Source of the DNA: Archaeoglobales archaeon
GTDB taxonomy: Archaea > Halobacteriota > Archaeoglobi > Archaeoglobales > Archaeoglobaceae
NCBI GenBank assembly: GCA_029984855.1
Contig: JARQZL010000002.1
Location: forward strand, 1-53,667
Reading direction: 5' to 3'
DNA length: 53,667 nt
Shown here one piece after another: positions 52,553 to 53,667 of the stretch; within the stretch, counting starts at the first letter, position 1, and each line of letters begins with the position of its first letter. The notes beneath the pieces were generated by a model. The model was not told the origin of the DNA. It saw only the letters and a program-made list of their open reading frames with translations, and did not search any database. The position numbers and the translations under genes were made by a program.

Positions 52553-53185
52553 ATGTTCATAGCAGACCTTCACGTTCACTCAAACCACAGCAATGATGGA
52601 GTTGATTGCGTAAAGGCGCTCATAGCTACCGCTGTTGAAAAAGGCCTTAACTGTATATCCATCACAGATCACAACACGGTAAACGGCTCCCTTGAGGCGA
52701 TTGAGTACGTTGAGGAAGAGCATGTTCCCATTGCGGTCATCCCCGGCATTGAGGTCTCAACAAGTAACGGTCATATGCTGGCCTATGGCATAAAGCAGGA
52801 TGTTGACAAGGAAATGAGTATGAGAGAGACTGCCATGGCTGTAAAAAAACTTGGAGGTATTGCAGTCATGGCCCACCCGTTCCAGCTTCACAGACATGGA
52901 GTTGTTGCTTTCTGGAGAGTAATTGATGTGATTGATGCCATTGAGGTATTCAACGCCAAGTTCTGTATAGGTCTATGCAACAGGCTTTCAGAAGTACTTG
53001 CAAAAAAATATGGCAAGCCCGGACTTGCCGGCAGTGATGCACATTGCAGGCAGGCTGTTGGTTATGGAGTCACAATCATAGAAGGTGCTAACCCTCTTGA
53101 AGCGATCATATCCGGAAGAGTCAGGATAAAAGGGAAAAGAATCCCGCTGAATATCCAGTTAAAAAACTTATTGAAGACCCCATAA
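52553..53185 (+). CDS. PHP-domain phosphoesterase
   Basis: This 210-residue protein has the four PHP motifs: DLHVHSNHSNDG at the N terminus, SITDHNTVNG, HPFQLHRHG, and the final GSDAHC, with PGIEVSTSNGH in between. It should be a metal-dependent phosphoesterase; substrates of family members range from histidinol phosphate to nucleotides. GGAGGGT precedes the ATG by five bases, and TTTTAAATAAC at 52516-52526 is the likely TATA. It is divergent from the dihydropteroate synthase-like gene. A histidinol phosphatase role is possible because hisHF is nearby, but unproven. Confidence 0.88.
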   Translation: MFIADLHVHSNHSNDGVDCVKALIATAVEKGLNCISITDHNTVNGSLEAIEYVEEEHVPIAVIPGIEVSTSNGHMLAYGIKQDVDKEMSMRETAMAVKKLGGIAVMAHPFQLHRHGVVAFWRVIDVIDAIEVFNAKFCIGLCNRLSEVLAKKYGKPGLAGSDAHCRQAVGYGVTIIEGANPLEAIISGRVRIKGKRIPLNIQLKNLLKTP

Positions 53186-53208
53186 ATATAAGAGATATTC
53201 CACAAGAG

Positions 53209-53667
53209 TTATTCCACACGAAGAATTCTCATAGCCCTGTCCGGGTCAGCCTGATACGTGTAGATTATGCTGGCAACATCTTTGAATGCCATTATATTGT
53301 TTTCTGCCATGTACTCCAGGAGTGTGCTTCTCCTGTCCAGCTCTTCCTGAAGTTCTCTTGCACTCCATCCTCTCGTTTTCCTTATATCCTCAAGTGCCTT
53401 GGATGCACCTATCATAACAATTTCATCCTTAACGCTGTCCCACTGGAAGACCGTTGAGGTTCTCAGCATCCTCGTATGCGCATCAAGGCCGACTATTTCA
53501 GCTATCTCTATGTTTCTTCTAACCCTTTTATTGTTTATGTACGTCTGTGCCTGAATGCTGACTATGTCCAGAGCTTCAATCATCGGCCTTGGAACGTTTA
53601 TTGGCGGATTCTCAAGTCTGTGTATGACACCGTTAACAGAATCTGCATGAAGCGTTGAGTAGGTTGT
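53209..53667 (-). CDS. Type IV pilus/archaellum/secretion ATPase, C-terminal part
   Basis: The frame is open to the window edge (53667), so the start lies beyond it. The visible 152 residues begin TTYSTLHADSV, followed by NGVIHRLENPPINVPRP and MIEALDIVSIQAQ. These are the region after Walker B of the VirB11/GspE/FlaI family, with the conserved HA(D/G)S segment. The C-terminal half is the archaeal-specific helical part. It powers assembly of an archaeal pilus, archaellum or secretion system; which one cannot be told from this piece. Confidence 0.88.
   Translation of the reverse strand, partial: TTYSTLHADSVNGVIHRLENPPINVPRPMIEALDIVSIQAQTYINNKRVRRNIEIAEIVGLDAHTRMLRTSTVFQWDSVKDEIVMIGASKALEDIRKTRGWSARELQEELDRRSTLLEYMAENNIMAFKDVASIIYTYQADPDRAMRILRVE

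Noticed and set aside
1-53667. CRISPR arrays, tRNA or rRNA genes, insertion sequences
   Set aside because: I looked through all gaps between genes and saw no regularly spaced repeats, cloverleaf-like sequences, rRNA-like blocks or transposase genes.

Overview
The window is a dense, mostly protein-coding piece of an archaeal chromosome. TATA-binding protein, archaeal DnaG, rps17e, archaeal-type ThrS, AlaS and GlyS, tRNA-splicing endonuclease, archaemetzincin and ABCE1/Rli1 establish the domain. Dissimilatory sulfite reductase (dsrABD) together with coenzyme F420 (cofE), tyrosine decarboxylase MfnA and a nonaheme cytochrome points to a sulfate- or sulfite-reducing member of the Archaeoglobales, most likely Archaeoglobus or a close relative. 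The species cannot be fixed from sequence reading alone. Many starts lie about 25 bases after a TATA box and have no Shine-Dalgarno (leaderless); others have a clear GGAGGTGA-type site.

Layout. 1-3041: MacB-type ABC exporter with a surface-domain partner. 3032-6417 (minus): tightly overlapping operon rps17e-dapA-dapB-DUF167-TOPRIM-aroK. 6531-7721: dnaG. 7974-8774: methyltransferase broken by two frameshifts. 8791-11432: mfnA divergent from mobA-moaA. 11441-13762 (minus): hypABCD, then a broken DUF202 gene at 13930-14188. 14216-16373 (minus): CheW and a soluble chemoreceptor. 16578-20320: small ORF, DsrE-like protein, endA, DUF1405, tbp, thioredoxin and its overlapping HTH regulator. 20333-24337: LigD-type phosphoesterase, archaemetzincin, glyS, nonaheme cytochrome. 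24367-30459: hisG, alaS, cofE, an ATP-grasp gene and a class II aldolase. 30461-34905: branched-chain amino-acid ABC transporter as two divergent operons (livGF / livKHM). 34950-38245 (minus): dsrA-dsrB-dsrD and two duplicated ferredoxins, divergent from the siroheme-pathway methyltransferase at 38399. 39158-43014: thrS, EMC6-like protein, rli1. 43059-45412: nitrilase-family hydrolase and an APC transporter fused to a nucleotidyltransferase. 45419-48717 (minus): corrinoid/iron-chelate ABC importer. 48804 to the end: HD protein, bifunctional HisH-HisF, dihydropteroate synthase-like protein, PHP phosphoesterase, and the C-terminal part of a secretion/pilus ATPase running off the window.

How it fits together: the dsr block reduces sulfite with siroheme, whose first committed precursor step is encoded by the divergent sumT gene, and the ferredoxins are plausible electron carriers. 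The hyp genes mature [NiFe] hydrogenase. cofE and mfnA belong to F420 and methanofuran synthesis, cofactors of the C1 pathway in these organisms. The most unusual items are a eukaryote-like HisH-HisF fusion, an APC permease-nucleotidyltransferase fusion, the cofE-ATP-grasp-aldolase cluster, a chemoreceptor with a collapsed PAS domain, and several compact divergent promoters that appear to share one TATA element. I saw no tRNA, rRNA, CRISPR array or insertion sequence.
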